Assembly: GCA_910591455.2 (NCBI GenBank)
Contig: OU342806.1
Location: 22,652,933 to 22,716,932 of the forward strand
Length of the DNA stretch: 64,000 nucleotides
Direction of reading: 5' to 3'
Source of the DNA: Pholis gunnellus
Lineage: Eukaryota; Chordata; Actinopteri; Perciformes; Pholidae
Position 1 is the stretch's first letter. Every line of letters begins with the position of its first letter. A program made the translations under genes and the position numbers. Positions 39,524 through 51,497 of the stretch are shown one piece after another. The notes under the pieces are model-generated. The model ran no database searches. It worked only from the letters and a program-made list of their open reading frames with translations, and was not told where the DNA came from.

Positions 39524-42500
39524 TCACTGCACAGTCTGGTACAAGTAACCTCGTTTGTAGGCGCTGAGAGGGTAGAAGGTGGCCACAACAAACTTTCCGT
39601 CAAAGGTGCGGCCCGTCAGCAGCCTCTGAGCCTCTTTGGAGTCGCTGGAGTTGGCATACTCCACGAACACCTGATGGCCACACACAGGACATGTTGATGG
39701 GTTAGTGCGTGAATGACTTGAGCGTGTGTGTGTAACCCCGGATGTCCACTGGATGCGCCCCCCCCCCCCCCCCCGTCACACTCTGGTCCCACCATGGCTT
39801 TCGTTGCGGATCAAAGTCCGCTGAAAGGGTTTCAGAGGCGCCACTTTTTCAAGCAGCAGCCATGTTTTTTTTGAATTTTGTTGTTGTTGTGTGTAGTCAA
39901 CTTATTCTCACTCCCAACTCGTCAGATGACAACGGCTTGGACAGTGGCCCTATGCTTTTTTGGAAGCATCAGGGATGCAGAATTTCAAAATAAACTTTTC
40001 AAAATAAACAGTTTCCGCTTGTTGCCTGCATACAGCGTCTTTTCAAAATAAAGCTTTGTTCGGTATTCTTCGTTTTTATGCTTACTCGGTTAGGTATAGG
40101 AAAAGGTTGTGGTTTGGGATCAAATGAGCACACTTGTTACGTAACTTAAGTACGTTAGTACATAAGTAACGTTACAAAAGCACAATAAAAGACGGCAACC
40201 TGAACTCGTTGACCCATTCACACGGGACACGAATATCTCCTCCTTTTTCTTCTCACCCGCTACAGACAAGAAGAATTTGTTTTCCTGTAAATATGTTGAG
40301 ACAATATCAATAACAATTTAAATGTGTCAATAAAATTCAACATAATTGTTGTTAAATACAAGCATTGATATACAATCACAAGTAGCTCATCTCCAGCACC
40401 AGGGAGGAGCGCCATGCAGCTGCACCCAGTGGACATTGGGGGAAATTAGTTCAAATGAAAGGACAGACCACTTTATCAGTGTAGCAAGAGTAGTTGTACA
40501 GAATACAACTGCTAAAATCATCTGTCTTTATATTCCACCTGCGTTAAAAAAAATGATAAAGAGAATATTGCCTTCTTTTTTTCTTACTTTATAGCACAAT
40601 AATAACTGTAAATGTTATTGTTGACTCTAAAATTGGAAGCAGTAATAGGAAATTCTCAGTTTAATTAAAAACACTTGCTGTTATATCTAACCTGTCCTTT
40701 CCCAGGGTTCTCCTTGGGGATGAGCAGAGAAACCACTGAGCCGTACTTCTGGCACTCCTCTTTCATGTCTTCAAGGATGTCTGGGAGAAGCAACGACAGA
40801 CATTTTGACTTACTTTTACCGAAAGAAACCAGGAAATCAACTCAGAAATTCACCAATTCATTTCATAACTTAAAGAGTGTTGTACCTTCATACTCTTCCT
40901 CATTGTGCAGATGGCTGTCATCGATCAGGTTCAGCAGTCGCAGGACAGGAGTGGGCAGCAGAACCAGGTCCTCAATGTGAGGAGCTGACACACACACATA
41001 CACACACACGTTATATAAAGACGACATGACACCTCCCTAAAAGTGAGGTCAAAACGTCTCCATCGCTCCCCTGTGGCTTGCTGCAGTATAGGTCATAAAC
41101 CCCGCCCCCTCCATGATAGCTGATGGTATCCAGAATACGTCTATGGTAAATGTGATACACGTCTGAAATACTGACACATACCAAAGGGAATACTGAAGAA
41201 TGGGCTCAGCAGGGCAGTGTCAGCGGTGCATCTTTGCTTCGGGTCATTGAGAAGCATGCTGTAGACACAAAGTACCAAAGTGACAATAGACAATATTCCT
41301 CTGCTTACACAGGTAAGCCGGTCAACACACAGCACAGCAAGTAGCATTGCAGTCATGTCTAAGCGGTCTGCATTCAAAGCTATATGTGTGAAAACTTACG
41401 TTTTGATAAGGTCTCTGAGGTGGTAGACAGGGATGGCAGGGCACACCACACTGTTGCTGGCAAAAATATGGTCTACAAGGCCGGCGCTGTTATCCTGAAG
41501 AAGAGGACAACATGTTTTTTATTTTGCAACCAAGGTTCTGCTTTATGTGACTCGCCCTTACTGAACAGTTGATTCAAAACTTCTACAAACTACCTTCATT
41601 TGTTTACAGATATATTTCCCTGTCCACCACGAGCAGAGCTTTGTCATACCTTCCACTTCTGCGAGCGGACGGTCTCTTTGAGTTTGATTCCTGAGAACAT
41701 CTCCAACAGGATGATGCCCAGGCTCCACATGTCCACGGCGGCCGTGCAGCCCGACTCCACGTCCACCTCCACCCCGGCCTGAGCGAGGCTGTTTTGCAGC
41801 TCGGCCTCCGGAGCTCGATACCCGTCTGTCTGGATGTACTTGACGTCCTGGAGGAGGTGAGGCAGGGAGCGAGTCAGAAATGCAATACTCGACTACACTT
41901 CTACTGACCTTCAGATTCCCAGGCACGCCCACCTGGTTGCCCTCTTTGAAACTGAGGCCGAAGTCGATGAGCTTGAAGCACTCGTCGTCGGCGCTCCAGA
42001 GAATGTTGCGTGGCTTGAGGTCAGCGTGGACGTAGCCCTCCCTGTGGAGGAAGGCGAGAGCCTCCAGGATGTCTCTGGCACAGTGCTGGACGAGCCACAT
42101 GGAGTGGCCCTGCTGGGGTCTGCCGGCAAACATACATTTTTCATTCGTGAAGGCCACATCCAGCATGCATCATACCCAGCATCATAACGCAGTTAAAGTG
42201 ATCAGATATTTAGTTACGTTTTCAAATGAGCAATCCGTTACAGTGAAATGTAAATTGTGCCTGGGGGACGGGTGTCTGACAGCTGCAAAGCACTCCACTT
42301 CAAATTTAAAGAAACACCTGCATACGCCCAGCTTCACAACACTGGTGGGTGGCAAAGCTAATCAAGGAGGAGAACGACGCCGGTGCTACATCTGTGAAAC
42401 AGGAGCGGCTTTCACTACGAGGGAAATTATCGAGCTTGTAGCGTGTTACGTGGTGGACAAGATGCTATTTTTTCTAATGTAATGTCGCAAAATGTACTTG

Positions 42501-43974
42501 TGATTTAATAATGTAATTTAAGAATTACATGGGCCTCTAGCTGCATGATGATCAGTGGAAACACGAGTTCAAAATAGGGGGAATGAACCAGTCTTCTCCT
42601 GTATGGGAGGCAAAGGTTTTGGCCATTAAGCCGTATGTACAAATGCATAGTGGGGCTACTTATGCTTAATTACCAGTTTATTAGCAACTCCTAGCTAAAA
42701 CTAATGCAATAGCGTTGAAATAAATCCTCCTGTCATGAAGCTATTGTTGCAAGGACTCGATGCAACTGTATGGTCATTTTGGAGGCTGAAGTCTGTGGTT
42801 GTAGAATTGTATTGTTATACTGACAGTTGTTCCTATTGTCTCGTCCACCCCATTAATATCAATGAGGGCAGGCTAAATAACAGACGTCTCTGTGTATAAT
42901 GCAGTACAGTTCAGCGCTACAGATGGCAACTTTCAACAAAAAACTGAACATCATGACCTTAATGAAGGGAGACGTTATTGCATGACGGTGGTATTATTCC
43001 TGCATAAGTTTGAACTAGGTGTAGATGTATGTAATATAAAATAATTAGATGCAGGTTATTACACAATGTGTCACTACTTCATTTCACCATCACTAGTGAG
43101 CACATGTTGTGCTTTGAGAAGCACAAACAAATAATCTTCATGGTCCTCAGGAGGCAACAGAGAATGAAACCCGGACAAATACAACAGAAAAGACCTGCAG
43201 GCCAAAACAGCGCTCATGTATTTTCTTTTTCTTTTTGGAAGCAGGGACTGGACGTCACTCACCTGGCACCCTGGGTACCAATGCTGCTTCTCACCAACAG
43301 ATCAGACACACTGACATCCAGGAGCTCCAGCAGCAGACAGCGGGTGGCGACACCCATACAGCTGTGGTTGGTGAACACCCCGTACAGTGTCACTGATGGG
43401 AGGAAAGACTGTCATTACAAACAGCTGCGCCTGTACTGTTGGAATTGTATCACATTTAACAAAACAAGGCAATAGCATTGACTACAGGGTAATGCCAGTA
43501 ACTGTTTCATGTTTTTTTAAATAGGTTTACAGAGCTGTCAGCCATGATTATTTTGCAGAACCCTGTGACAAACCCTGTGACTTACAAGAATAGTAAGAAA
43601 TTACATTTAATTTCCATGTCAGCATTTTCGTTTTTTTAATCAAATAGTTTTAGTAAAACCATGTTGTTACCGATGTTTTTGTGCCCCTGGATGTCCTCCA
43701 GCACGGACCTCTCCTTGTGATACCCGTAATCTCCTCCCTGGGTGTCGGCCTGAAACTCCTTGACCGCGGCGGTGGCGGTGGCTCTGCCGGTGGAGCTGAC
43801 CCGGTACACCGAGGCCGAGACTCCCTGGCCGAGCCGCGACTGGACGGTCCATATCTCACCGAAGATCTCGAACAGCACCGGCTTCATGCTCTGGTCGACG
43901 CCGCCCTGTGACGGCGTGTTGCTCTCGGGACGCGGTGCCTTTGCACTCGGCTCGGAGGAGCCGCAGTGAGCCAT
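39524..43974 (-). CDS. uhmk1: U2AF-homology-motif kinase 1 (KIS)
   Basis: Nine - strand exons (43974-43671, 43392-43263, 42119-41933, 41847-41650, 41494-41400, 41258-41182, 40984-40886, 40780-40692, 39670-39524) join in frame to 441 residues; human UHMK1 has 419. It is a Ser/Thr kinase that in mammals phosphorylates splicing factors such as SF1 and the stathmin and p27Kip1 proteins. Visible features are a Gly-rich loop LGQGVSASV (48-56), Lys72, HADLKPRN with catalytic Asp178, DFG (197-199) and an atypical Ala in place of the HRD Arg, as in the mammalian enzyme. The C-terminal U2AF-homology motif (about 345-441) has the R-x-F signature R414-T-F416. The start was chosen by likeness to the mammalian N-terminus; an in-frame ATG lies 40 codons upstream at 44094. 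Intron 2 holds a transposase fossil. Divergent from akr1a1. Confidence 0.95.
39900..40190 (-). repeat. Possible dispersed repeat in uhmk1 intron 8
   Basis: 'ggttaggtataggaaaaggt' and 'cacttgttacgtaactta' followed by a serial 'gtacgttagtac' pattern resemble a common dispersed fish repeat. I saw no second clear copy in this window, so this rests on memory. Confidence 0.25.
42190..42480 (+). pseudogene. BED-finger hAT-like transposase fossil
   Basis: Within uhmk1 intron 2, on the opposite strand, an open frame reads VKVIRYLVTF, then VTVKCKLCLGDG, then HSTSNLKKHLHT. This is the C-x2-C ... H-x(n)-H spacing and the 'STSNLKKHL' signature of BED zinc fingers, which hAT-family transposases and ZBED genes carry at their N-terminus. 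After it comes FTTREIIELVACYVVDKML, similar to the segment that follows the finger in hAT proteins. No DDE catalytic core follows, and the frame ends at 42482. No terminal repeats were found. It is a truncated relic. Confidence 0.6.
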
Positions 43975-44937
43975 CGGGAGACGGGAGACGGGAGGAGAGG
44001 AGCCAGCTATTTGAGAGGTATGAGCAGCTGCGGGAGCATTGCGGGCGAACCGGGGCTCTGTCAGCGCCGCATAAAAACTACCAGGACGTGTCAACGACAG
44101 TTTACAGACAGTCCACCTACAGCCAGCGCCTTGTTAAAACTAAGCACAGAGCAAAACCTCTGCATATTATACTACTGTTTGCTTACTCAGGTTGTCAATA
44201 AGAAGTCACGCTAGTCTTACACAGAGTTAGCTAACGTAGCCGCTCCAACTGCTAAACTATCCGTTGACTTCCAGCACAAACCACGTCCACGACACGCAGG
44301 ACAATTCTTCCCCCGTAATACGGCGTCCGTAACGACTATAATAACGTAAATACAAATGTTTTAACGGCAGTAAAGTTTTGACCAAGTTGCAACTCAGGTT
44401 GTTGTTATTAATCTTACTTCCGTTTCTGCTTTTCTCCCTGTAGTTTTGCGGTGCATCTTCTCCTGCAGTCCGCCCCCTCCCGGCGAGGATGGGCACAATA
44501 TTTGTTGTTTCCAACAAAACGTTAAAATTGTTGTTTAGTTTGTGTATTTTTGTTTCCCTTTCAGGGTTCCTCATATGAAATTGTCTTTCATTCAAATTCC
44601 ACTGTGTTTTCCGTTGCTCTGTTCCTTTGATTTGATCAAATTAATCTGCCTTTACCAACTATTGTATAGGCCTACTCATGTATGTGAACATGGCTTACTT
44701 TCATAAGGTTATTAATATACCTAATGTGTGTGATTATTTTTTAAACAGCTGAAATACTAGGTGATCCTGTTGAGACCAGACAAGACCTCAGACATGTAGT
44801 GAACGTTATATTGTACCACAAAACCAAAACAGCAAAAAGGAATCATCAGTCATGTTGATTTTTTCTTTCGGTTGCTCTCATTGGTATGACATTAAATTGT
44901 TTCACATGGTATCAATCATTCTCTAATGCAGGGGTAT

Positions 44938-45010
44938 TCAATTAAAATTCCGAAAGGTCCAGATTGAGAAAATCTCCTCATGCAAAGGTCCGGAACATTA
45001 CAATAATATC
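44938..45010 (+). mobile_element. Possible truncated hAT-like end
   Basis: Sequence from 44931 reads CAGGGGTATTCAATTAAAAT, followed by 'aaaggtccagattgagaaaat' and 'aaaggtccggaaca'. A CAGGGGT start is typical of one group of hAT elements in vertebrates. I could not find a matching ...ACCCCTG end downstream, so this may be a truncated copy. Confidence 0.3.
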
Positions 45011-45479
45011 TAACTTGCGCTATTTAGTGTCATATATATATTCAAGAAGCCTAGTAGTAGTAACAAAGTATCTGTGTAGTCAACAACTGTCAAATCAAAT
45101 AAAGAAAGTACACATCAATTACATTTTAAAATCTAATATATAATTACGTTTTCAAAAGTCAAACCTTTGATAGTATTAGACAACACACCACTTAAATTAT
45201 CTTCAGCACATATTTCTCCAATTGCTGCCTGCTTACAACTTTGCTAGAATGTCCTTTCAAGCAGGATTTTACATCATGCGACTTATAGAGAATCTTTCAG
45301 CTCTTGTAGTCGAGGAACTAACAGTCAAAAGTCACTTCCATGTGATTTTATTAGGCCAGCTACATCAATACAAGTCTCTCCAGATTCAGTTACAACCATC
45401 TGTCATCTCCTCATCAGGTCTGGGAAGTGTTTTCACCGGAAATAGAGGAACCAGCATCCCGGAAAGGGAAACGTCAACA

Positions 45480-45599
45480 AAATGAGGTGGTGTTTTTGAA
45501 CGTTTGGCAGAAAACGATACTCCTGCTTATCTGTCCCGCTGAGGAGGACGAGAAGAAGAGGTCCTTGTTTGAAGCCGCACGTTTTACAACCTTGAAACA
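45480..45599 (+). other. akr1a1: Candidate 5' untranslated exon of akr1a1
   Basis: The sequence ending gaaaca|GTAAGTAGG is a strong splice donor, and the acceptor ttcaag|gtgcttct at 46753-46754 precedes the akr1a1 start codon by 15 nt. Joining them would give a short leader. The left boundary of this exon is unknown; the coordinate given is a guess. Confidence 0.35.
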
Positions 45600-46769
45600 G
45601 TAAGTAGGAGACTTAAACTGTAGGCAGAGCCGCTGCGGATCATTTCATGTTATGCAATGTCTCCACTGAGCTGAACCATGCAGGCATTCAGGTGTCAGGT
45701 CCTAAAGCAGATGTTGCGTCGTTTATGTTTTGACGTTGGCAACAAGCGGGTGAGTAAGTCGATGAAAAAGGTCTGACCTTGGACGCAGATTTAACAAAAA
45801 GCGGACAGTAACACAAAGTCTAGTGCGGGAGTCTGCTTCAGGAGAAGCTAAAGCTAGCTAGCTGTCATTTATCAAGAGCTGCAGCGATTTTTCTTACAGA
45901 CGTTTTTGTTTGTTTTCTGGCTCAATACTGTTTCACAGTGAGCACACTGAGTGACCACACAGGTATTCTGCTCTGTCTCAATACATTGTCTAATGCTACT
46001 CATGTCATTCCCCACACATTGCCTGCTAACGTTTGCTACATATTAATGTAGTTAATGTTGAGCAGGTTTTGAGGTGTCACAGCTGCTGAGCTCGCGCGGT
46101 CAGTCGCTGAGGTGTGGCGGTTGCGCGTGACTTTCCAGGAAATCAGCTGACAGACCTCCTGGATTTTAGGAAAGATCTGGAACACGTCTGTCTGTCCTTC
46201 TTTCACAATGCAGTGGCGCTACAAGTCACTTTGGTTTTGATTCACATCAAGTAAACAGGCAAAACGTGGGTTTGTTTTAAGTTTAGCATGCATGCTGTTT
46301 TTAGCGGGATAGATGTTGTGCATTAGTCAGAGTAGGTTAATTAAGTGCCGTACAAAGTAATTTGCTTTGCCTACAATGTGGAATCTCTGTTCTGCAAATA
46401 GGGTGTTTTACATAAAGCAGAGAAATGCATTAGAACATAATGCATTAGATGAAAATAGAATCTGTTGCTGAATAAAATCAAAGAGCCAAAAATAACAGAA
46501 TGAAATGTTTGAATGCATTTTACAGTGCAGTAATACGTTCCCCCAAATGTAATAAAGTACAGTAGAGACATGAATCAGAAGATCAAGGAAATTCAGTTTT
46601 AACTTTAGAGGAAAGCATGTGTGCACAGAATGCGTATCATCCAGTGTCGCAGTCTAAATAGCTTCATGAGGCAACTACCGGGGTGTATTTTTATATAGAA
46701 CTGTTGTAACTGCAACCCTCACTGACTGAATCGTGCTCTCCTCGTCCCTTCAAGGTGCTTCTGAGAGGC

Positions 46770-49700
46770 ATGAATGACTTTGCAGTTCTCAACACGGGGC
46801 GGAAGATGCCCCTCCTCGGACTGGGGACGTGGAAGAGTGAGCCAGGACAGGTAGAGGCTGCACTTGTGTCCTCTTTCCAAAATATTTGAAAAAATAGGCT
46901 TCTTAATATTATTTATTCTGACAGCTGTACGTCATAGCATGGCTTCACATTGAGTTCCACTTCCCCTCATTCCTCCATCCAAATGCAGAAGTGGATCTGT
47001 ACGGTCATGCATGAGAGCTGCACTAATCAATCTCTTCATGTTAACAATGAATGTGTGTTAAGTGACGTGTTGCTCCTAGTGCTGAATCCAGAGAGAGTTA
47101 GCATTGGCTCCTGTCGGCTCTACAGAGCATTTGAGCTTCTTTTAACTTACTTTGATTTTCGAGGCCCGCAACTCACTGTTTTAGCTCAGTGCTCTTATTG
47201 ACCTCTGTTCCAGCAGGCGACAGTTTTTTCTGTGAAACCCCCCCCCCCCATTGCACACTGCCTGCTCAGCACTAAACGACTAGCACGTGAACATAGCAGC
47301 TCTAGAGCCACATCTTTTCCTCAGGAGTTGGTGGAGACAAAACGGCGCTAAAAGGACAGTAAATATTATATTGTTCAGATGTGTGGACACATTACTCTTA
47401 ATGAATGCTAATTTGCTCTGTAACTGATGTGTAAATGAGCAACCGTTGCCATATCAACTTTATAATATGGTAATAATAAGTCAATGTTGCACATTCTGTT
47501 GCCACAACTTCATTTAATGCTGCTGTAAATACATAGCTTTGACAGAGACCTATGTAACACTTTTTTGCCAAACAATGTTTGTCCTGTTTTGTTACTATCA
47601 CAGGTGAAACAAGCAGTTATCTGGGCACTGGAGGCTGGGTATCGCCATATTGACTGTGCAGCCATCTATGGCAATGAGGTTGAGATCGGCGAAGCCCTGC
47701 AGGAGACTTTCGGCCCCGGCAAGGTAGAACTAGCTCCACCAGGTTGCATTAGAAGCTCGAGGTGTGTCAAACGTTTACCTGACGGTGTTTTCTGTAAACC
47801 AGGCCCTGAGAAGAGAGGACGTGTTCGTCACGTCCAAGCTGTGGAACACCCGGCATCACCCCGAGGACGTGGAGCCGGCCCTCCTGAAGACCCTGAAGGA
47901 CCTGAAGCTGGAGTACCTGGACCTCTACCTCATCCACTGGCCCTACGCCTTTCAGTGAGCTCTGCCTCCACCAAGCTCTGATAAAAACTGCCCTTTTGTT
48001 TTCTTTGCATAACAAGCTAATTAACTTGCTGTATCTTAATCCCAAGAATCCTCACTTTGTACCTCCCAGACAAGGAGATGCTCCCTTCCCCAAAAAGGAG
48101 GACGGCACCTTGCTGTATGACGACATAGACTACAAGCTGACCTGGGCTTCCATGGAGAAGCTGGTGGAGAAGGGCCTCGTCAGATCCATCGGCCTGTCCA
48201 ACTTCAACAGCAGGCAGATAGACGACGTCCTGTCAGTCGCCAGCATCAAACCCACTGTCCTGCAGGTACAGGGTGCTTGTGGCGATGAGAGAGTTCATCT
48301 TAATTCAACAGGTTAAGTGTGAGCCACTAACCGAGCCACTGGTATCGGTGTGTTTTGGTTGGGCAGGTAGAGAGCCACCCGTTCCTGGCCCAGGTGGAGC
48401 TGCTGGCCCACTGTCGGGACCGGGGCCTGGTGATGACGGCCTACAGCCCTCTGGGCTCTGCGGACCGGGCCTGGAAACATCCAGATGAACCGGTTCTGCT
48501 TCAGGAGCCTGTGATGGCCACCCTCGGAGAGAAATATAAGAAGTCCCCTGCTCAGATTCTCCTGAGGTGATTTTACTCCTCACTTAACTGAGTGTCTTTA
48601 CCCCAGTGTGTCATGATCTACTTTACTTTAAGCAAACAACACACAGGCTATCTTATTACATAGATATCTTCACATTTTTTTTTTCAAATTTCAGATCTTA
48701 AAACATCTTAAAACAATAAAAAAACAAACTTAAATCCAGTTGTTAAAGGTTTTCACATGTGGATCACATATGCATCCATCTGCTTTATTAAACAGCACTT
48801 TGATGTGCACATTGGCAGTTTCACATCAACATCAGCCAAATACTGAAGGTTTTAAAAGGTTTGTTTCTGTATTTAGCATTTTTAGATTGATTCCATGGAG
48901 CATTTAAGCTCTACAGACGTTATTGAAGGCAACCACAGAGTAAGTGCAAAAGGAGAAAAACAGCTGTGTCGTGACAGTTTAATATGTAAAAGTGTTATTG
49001 TATCAAAAGCAGTGAGCAGTTTAAATACACATATTCAATTGGTGCTGTGGTTCAGAAATACACAGTCAAGCAACAGTTAAAGTCGCAGTAATACACCTTT
49101 TGGCCACTTGGGGCTCCGGCAACAAGCTGTAAACCCAACAGAGACATATACGGTATTATCAGCATGCTGCATGAAGCTGATGTGGCAAACGTTCGCATTC
49201 CTACTACCAGAAATCCTGTGTGCTTTACGGCTCGTTCTTTTCCAAATGATTGCTGTAGTGTTGTACATTTCAACACAAGTTTGTTGTGTTTGCAGGTGGC
49301 AGACACAACGAGGCGTGGTGACAATCCCCAAGAGTGTGACAGAGTCCCGGATCAAAGAAAACCTTCAGGTGGAGTCAAATCTCAGTCCGGCAATTCATTT
49401 CCCAACAATGAGGCAATTTTAAAAAAAACCAAAAAAACAACAGCCTTCTTAATGAGATTTTCTGAACTATAGAATATCTCGTTACGGTTCCATTATTGCC
49501 TGCAAGTAATTGAACTTGCACATTGTGAATCGTGTTTTGGTGGAACAATAGCCAGTATGTCGTGAAGTGTCGATCTCTTTGTGTTTGTCGTCAAGGTGTT
49601 TGACTTTACCCTCGAAGCCGAGGAAATGAAGAGCATTACAGCCCTGAACAAAGGCTGGCGCTACATTCTACCAATGATCCAAGTAAGTGGGCTTTATGCT

Positions 49701-50059
49701 CTCTCTCTCTCTCTTTAATGGGTAGAACACAATGTATTGAAGTCCATTCTTCATCATTTCTTTTGACTTTGCTTTTACCTGCTTAATGGTTGCTATAGAT
49801 GTTATTTACAGTCAACTGGAAAATGTTATCTTGATCAAGCTCAGTTGTGATATAATGAATGGGCGCCTGTGATCACAATAGTGCAAGTGTTACTCCTCAA
49901 TGCCCTGATGGCTCCAAGGATAACTTAACAGAGAAAGTGTCATGTGGTGGTAAACGGAGAGAGAAGCATCAACGTTTGGTTTGGGTGCTGCAGGTGGAAG
50001 GAGAACGAGTCCCCAGGGATGCAGGACATCCTCACTACCCATTCAACGACCTCTACTGA
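46770..50059 (+). CDS. akr1a1: Aldo-keto reductase family 1 member A1 (aldehyde reductase)
   Basis: Eight coding exons, 46770-46850, 47604-47723, 47803-47954, 48070-48265, 48367-48566, 49296-49368, 49596-49682 and 49994-50059, join in frame to 324 residues; human AKR1A1 has 325. It is a cytosolic NADPH-dependent reductase of aldehydes, including glucuronate and glyceraldehyde, in a TIM-barrel fold. The catalytic tetrad is intact: Asp44, Tyr49, Lys79 and His112. The signatures GYRHIDCAAIYGNE (39-52) and IPKS with Lys262, which contacts the NADPH phosphate, are present, as is the C-terminal PRDAGHPHYPFNDLY that forms the substrate loop. The first ATG of the exon is used and gives a normal N-terminus. 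Its last exon faces the 3' end of the C19orf44 homologue. Confidence 0.96.
47005..47490 (+). repeat. Interspersed repeat family A copy in akr1a1 intron 1
   Basis: 'gagctgcactaatcaatct', 'ctgctcagcactaaacgact', 'cgtgaacatagcagctct', a 'caggagttggtggagacaaaac' segment and 'aataagtcaatgttgcac' follow family A order. A poly-C run lies inside. Confidence 0.55.
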
Positions 50060-50112
50060 CGACTCCAACTGCAAGCTGAATTTGTGCCTTCACCCCCCCC
50101 CCCCCCATCACT

Positions 50113-50118
50113 AATAAA
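50113..50118 (+). terminator. akr1a1 poly(A) signal
   Basis: AATAAA lies 54 nt after the stop codon, and a GT-rich stretch (ttcctggagtttgtctttag) follows, which is a good cleavage context. Confidence 0.7.
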
Positions 50119-50899
50119 TGTTCCTGGAGTTTGTCTTTAGATCGCGTCAAATCCTGCTCTTATCATTAGAATTTCAAGTTACTGTTGAAGATGAAGATTG
50201 GAAAATCTGGTATGCCTGTATACATACTACGTACGTTATTTTTTAAATAAACATTTTGTTACTTCACCTGCAGGCGTCTTTATTTAAACAGTTGCTTTTT
50301 TTTATGAATGAACTCGTGCGGCGTCCTACGGTGAAGACCTTTACTCTTAAATACAGTATGTTGTAATGAAGACGGTCACTTCTGTTTCCAAGATTTTGAC
50401 TTTAGTATTGTCTCAATCTAAAAGTACATTTTATAATATACAAGAAAAATATAATTTGAGGTATTCTATGCCAGATATACATCTTGAGTCACTCTAGTAA
50501 CTTTAAAGTTTGAAGTGTACGCTATATTTAGAATTTTTCCGCCGCTTTATCGTGCCGTCAGAGAGCTGAAGCAGTTGGATCCATATATGCTCCGTTCAAA
50601 GCCAGACGACTCCACTGACCAAAACCATAACTTAGCCCTGCAGAACACGATGGTTGCTGGTCTACTGCTGACTCGATCAGTTAGTTGGTTTATTCTTTTG
50701 ACTTTCATGAATTCAAACTAATCCTTAAAACCACCAAAAATCGAGTGGTGGCTTTGAAGAGAGCATAGATAACGGCTTAAGTTCCCCGTCGGAAAAGGTA
50801 AAGCAGGGGAAAATGTTAAAATCATTCAAATCTTTACGACACATTCTATGATATATAACCAACAAATGTCACAATTCTTCCATGTTAGAAAAAATATGA

Positions 50900-50905
50900 T
50901 TTAAT
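50900..50905 (-). terminator. Candidate poly(A) signal of the C19orf44 homologue
   Basis: On the - strand this reads ATTAAA, about 70 nt after the stop at 50976. A canonical AATAAA on the - strand also lies at 50284-50279. I cannot tell which is used. Confidence 0.3.
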
Positions 50906-50975
50906 TATGATTTTAAAAAAAAGGACATGGCATAATGTCTGCTGTTCAGTAATCCGGGACTTTCAGGACCAGCGG

Positions 50976-51458
50976 TCAGATATGATGGTAGTCTCTCATC
51001 TCCTGCAGCACCTCTTCTAACGCTTCCTCCATTTTCAGTTTGGGAGGTCTGTGCTCACGAATGTACTGCGGGAAGAAGGACACAATGCTTTTAAAGCAGT
51101 TTGGAATTTACAATGTAATGTAACAATGTAAACGGATTTAAAAGGATGACTGTTCGATTCGTCTGTCTCAGGATACGGAATGATCTTCCTCTATTCTGAA
51201 TGGCAACTCCATCACAGTCAGCGAATGAAGGAAAACATACCACTATGTAGTGTTTGTGTCGTGTGAGGCTTTATTACCTCCTTGGTGTCCTCCAGCGTGG
51301 TGTATCTGTAGCTCGGTGGTCCCAGGCTCTGCACCAGGCTGGAGTGAAGGCGTCGTCTGCTTTCAATGAACCGCCGTGTCATGGCAAGCTGCTGTTTCAG
51401 CATTTCATTGAGTGCAAATGCAGCTGGGTTGGAGACGCTGAGAGCTGAGGGACACACA

Positions 51459-51497
<39 letters not shown>

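Larger units (their letters stand above)
43975..46769. promoter_or_regulatory. Divergent upstream region of uhmk1 and akr1a1
   Basis: This 2.8-kb interval separates two head-to-head start codons. It must hold the 5' UTR and promoter of both genes, unless either has a more distant first exon. The part near 43700-44060 is GC- and CpG-richer than its surroundings. A likely untranslated first exon of akr1a1 ends at a GTAAGT donor at 45600. I see no clear TATA box. Confidence 0.45.
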
